Assembly (NCBI RefSeq): GCF_020539525.1
Contig: NZ_JACDXX010000005.1
Location: 62,001 to 126,000 of the forward strand
DNA: 64,000 nt
Direction: 5' to 3'
DNA from: Pseudogemmobacter faecipullorum
GTDB lineage: Bacteria; Pseudomonadota; Alphaproteobacteria; Rhodobacterales; Rhodobacteraceae
Shown: piece after piece, positions 63,607 through 64,000 of the stretch
Numbering within the stretch: position 1 is the first letter of the stretch
How the letters are laid out: each line of letters starts with the position of its first letter
Position numbers and translations under genes: made by a program
Notes under the pieces: model-generated
The model's database searches: none
The model's input: the letters and a program-made list of their open reading frames with translations, nothing else
What the model was told of the DNA's origin: nothing

Positions 63607-64000
63607 CTAGCGGAAATACATATTAAACCGCGCCCGCACCGCCGCATCGATCTGCGGATCAATCACGCAGCCCGCTTTGGCAAGGATGGCATTCTTGCGC
63701 TCCATCGCCTTATCGAGCAGCTGCGGCTTTCCGGCCTCCATCCATTCTTTCGGCGACATGCGATTGCCGACTTTGGGATAGACATATTCGGTCTGCATCA
63801 GCTTAAGCGTCTGATCCGAGCCGAGATAATGGCCTGGTCCGCCCAGGCAGACCTCTTTCATCGCCTCAATCGAGGTGCTGTCGGGCGTGACATCAATGCC
63901 GCGCACCAGCCGCATCACCTGGCCCAGAATATCATCGCCCAGCACCAGGCTCTCAAGGCAGAAGCCCAGCAGCGAGGCATGCATCCCCACCGATTCGTAG
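63607..64000 (-). CDS. Trimethylamine methyltransferase (MttB) family protein, C-terminal part
   Basis: The frame is open to the window edge (residues YESVGMHASLLGFCLESLVL at the edge) and ends with TAG at 63607. Blocks VGMHASLLGFCLE, CLGGPGHYLGSDQTLKLM and the tail DAAVRARFNMYFR match the C-terminal end of MttB-family corrinoid methyltransferases. Only about 130 residues are seen, so the pyrrolysine position of true MttB cannot be examined; alphaproteobacterial members normally lack it and use betaines or unknown methylated amines. The TAG here is simply the stop. Confidence 0.85.
   Translation of the reverse strand, partial: YESVGMHASLLGFCLESLVLGDDILGQVMRLVRGIDVTPDSTSIEAMKEVCLGGPGHYLGSDQTLKLMQTEYVYPKVGNRMSPKEWMEAGKPQLLDKAMERKNAILAKAGCVIDPQIDAAVRARFNMYFR

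Noticed and set aside
63607-63609. TAG codon at the end of the MttB-family gene as a pyrrolysine codon
   Set aside because: The conserved C-terminus of the family ends exactly there and the downstream sequence shows no continuation; it is a stop.

Overview
This is a GC-rich alphaproteobacterial chromosome segment, most likely from the Rhodobacteraceae (Paracoccus/Rhodobacter-like). The evidence is the gene content: an aat - DUF2155 - mlaD - NDUFA12 block, LpxI instead of LpxH in the lipid A cluster, a PreT/PreA dihydropyrimidine dehydrogenase, a short-chain fatty-acyl XRE regulator with a C-terminal cysteine cluster, and many ATGA overlaps. No phage, transposon, CRISPR array, rRNA or tRNA was recognised. 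Most of the window is core chromosome; the parts that look accessory are the single-module NRPS, the orphan gene at 19.5-20.4 kb, the copper island and the transport/catabolism block at the right end.

Layout. 0-6.4 kb (minus): a FliM-like SpoA-domain protein, an SLC5-type transporter/histidine kinase with a two-TM partner and a receiver-only regulator, then a ScfR/PccR-like XRE regulator whose promoter carries a palindrome. 6.4-14 kb: reductive pyrimidine catabolism, with dihydropyrimidinase, an amidohydrolase of the beta-ureidopropionase type, a RutR-like TetR regulator, PreA and PreT; a DedA membrane protein sits between preT and preA. 14.2-18.2 kb: accB-accC-aat (plus) converging on DUF2155-mlaD-NDUFA12 (minus). 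18.2-25.2 kb: mixed housekeeping genes (SH3 protein, RsuA-like pseudouridine synthase, HNH endonuclease, lytic transglycosylase, phosphoglucomutase, Rrf2 regulator, TfoX C-terminal protein). A strong promoter and terminator upstream of the HNH gene enclose about 255 nt with no convincing protein.

25.5-29 kb is a copper-resistance island: copZ diverges from copA-cueR, and both sides have promoters with the 19-bp spacer typical of MerR-family control. ndk, a PRC-barrel protein and small ORFs follow. 31-35.3 kb holds a 1419-residue C-A-PCP-TE NRPS with no biosynthetic partners nearby. 35.8-39.9 kb carries an ABC-F ATPase, a nitroreductase, a MarC protein and a retropepsin-like protease.

39.9-52.6 kb (minus) is the conserved envelope cluster pyrH-frr-uppS-cdsA-dxr-rseP, a terminator and a small membrane gene, then bamA-ompH-fabZ-lpxA-lpxI-lpxB. 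It covers UMP kinase, ribosome recycling, isoprenoid and phospholipid precursors, outer-membrane protein assembly and lipid A. miaA diverges from pyrH. 53.6-64 kb: consensus DnaA boxes, an AraC regulator, a four-gene peptide/opine-type ABC transporter with a fused double ATPase, then (minus) a beta-hydroxyacid-type dehydrogenase, an aldehyde dehydrogenase and the C-terminal end of an MttB-family methyltransferase that runs off the window. The last group looks like an uptake and catabolic locus for a methylated amine or related compound, but the substrate cannot be read from sequence.
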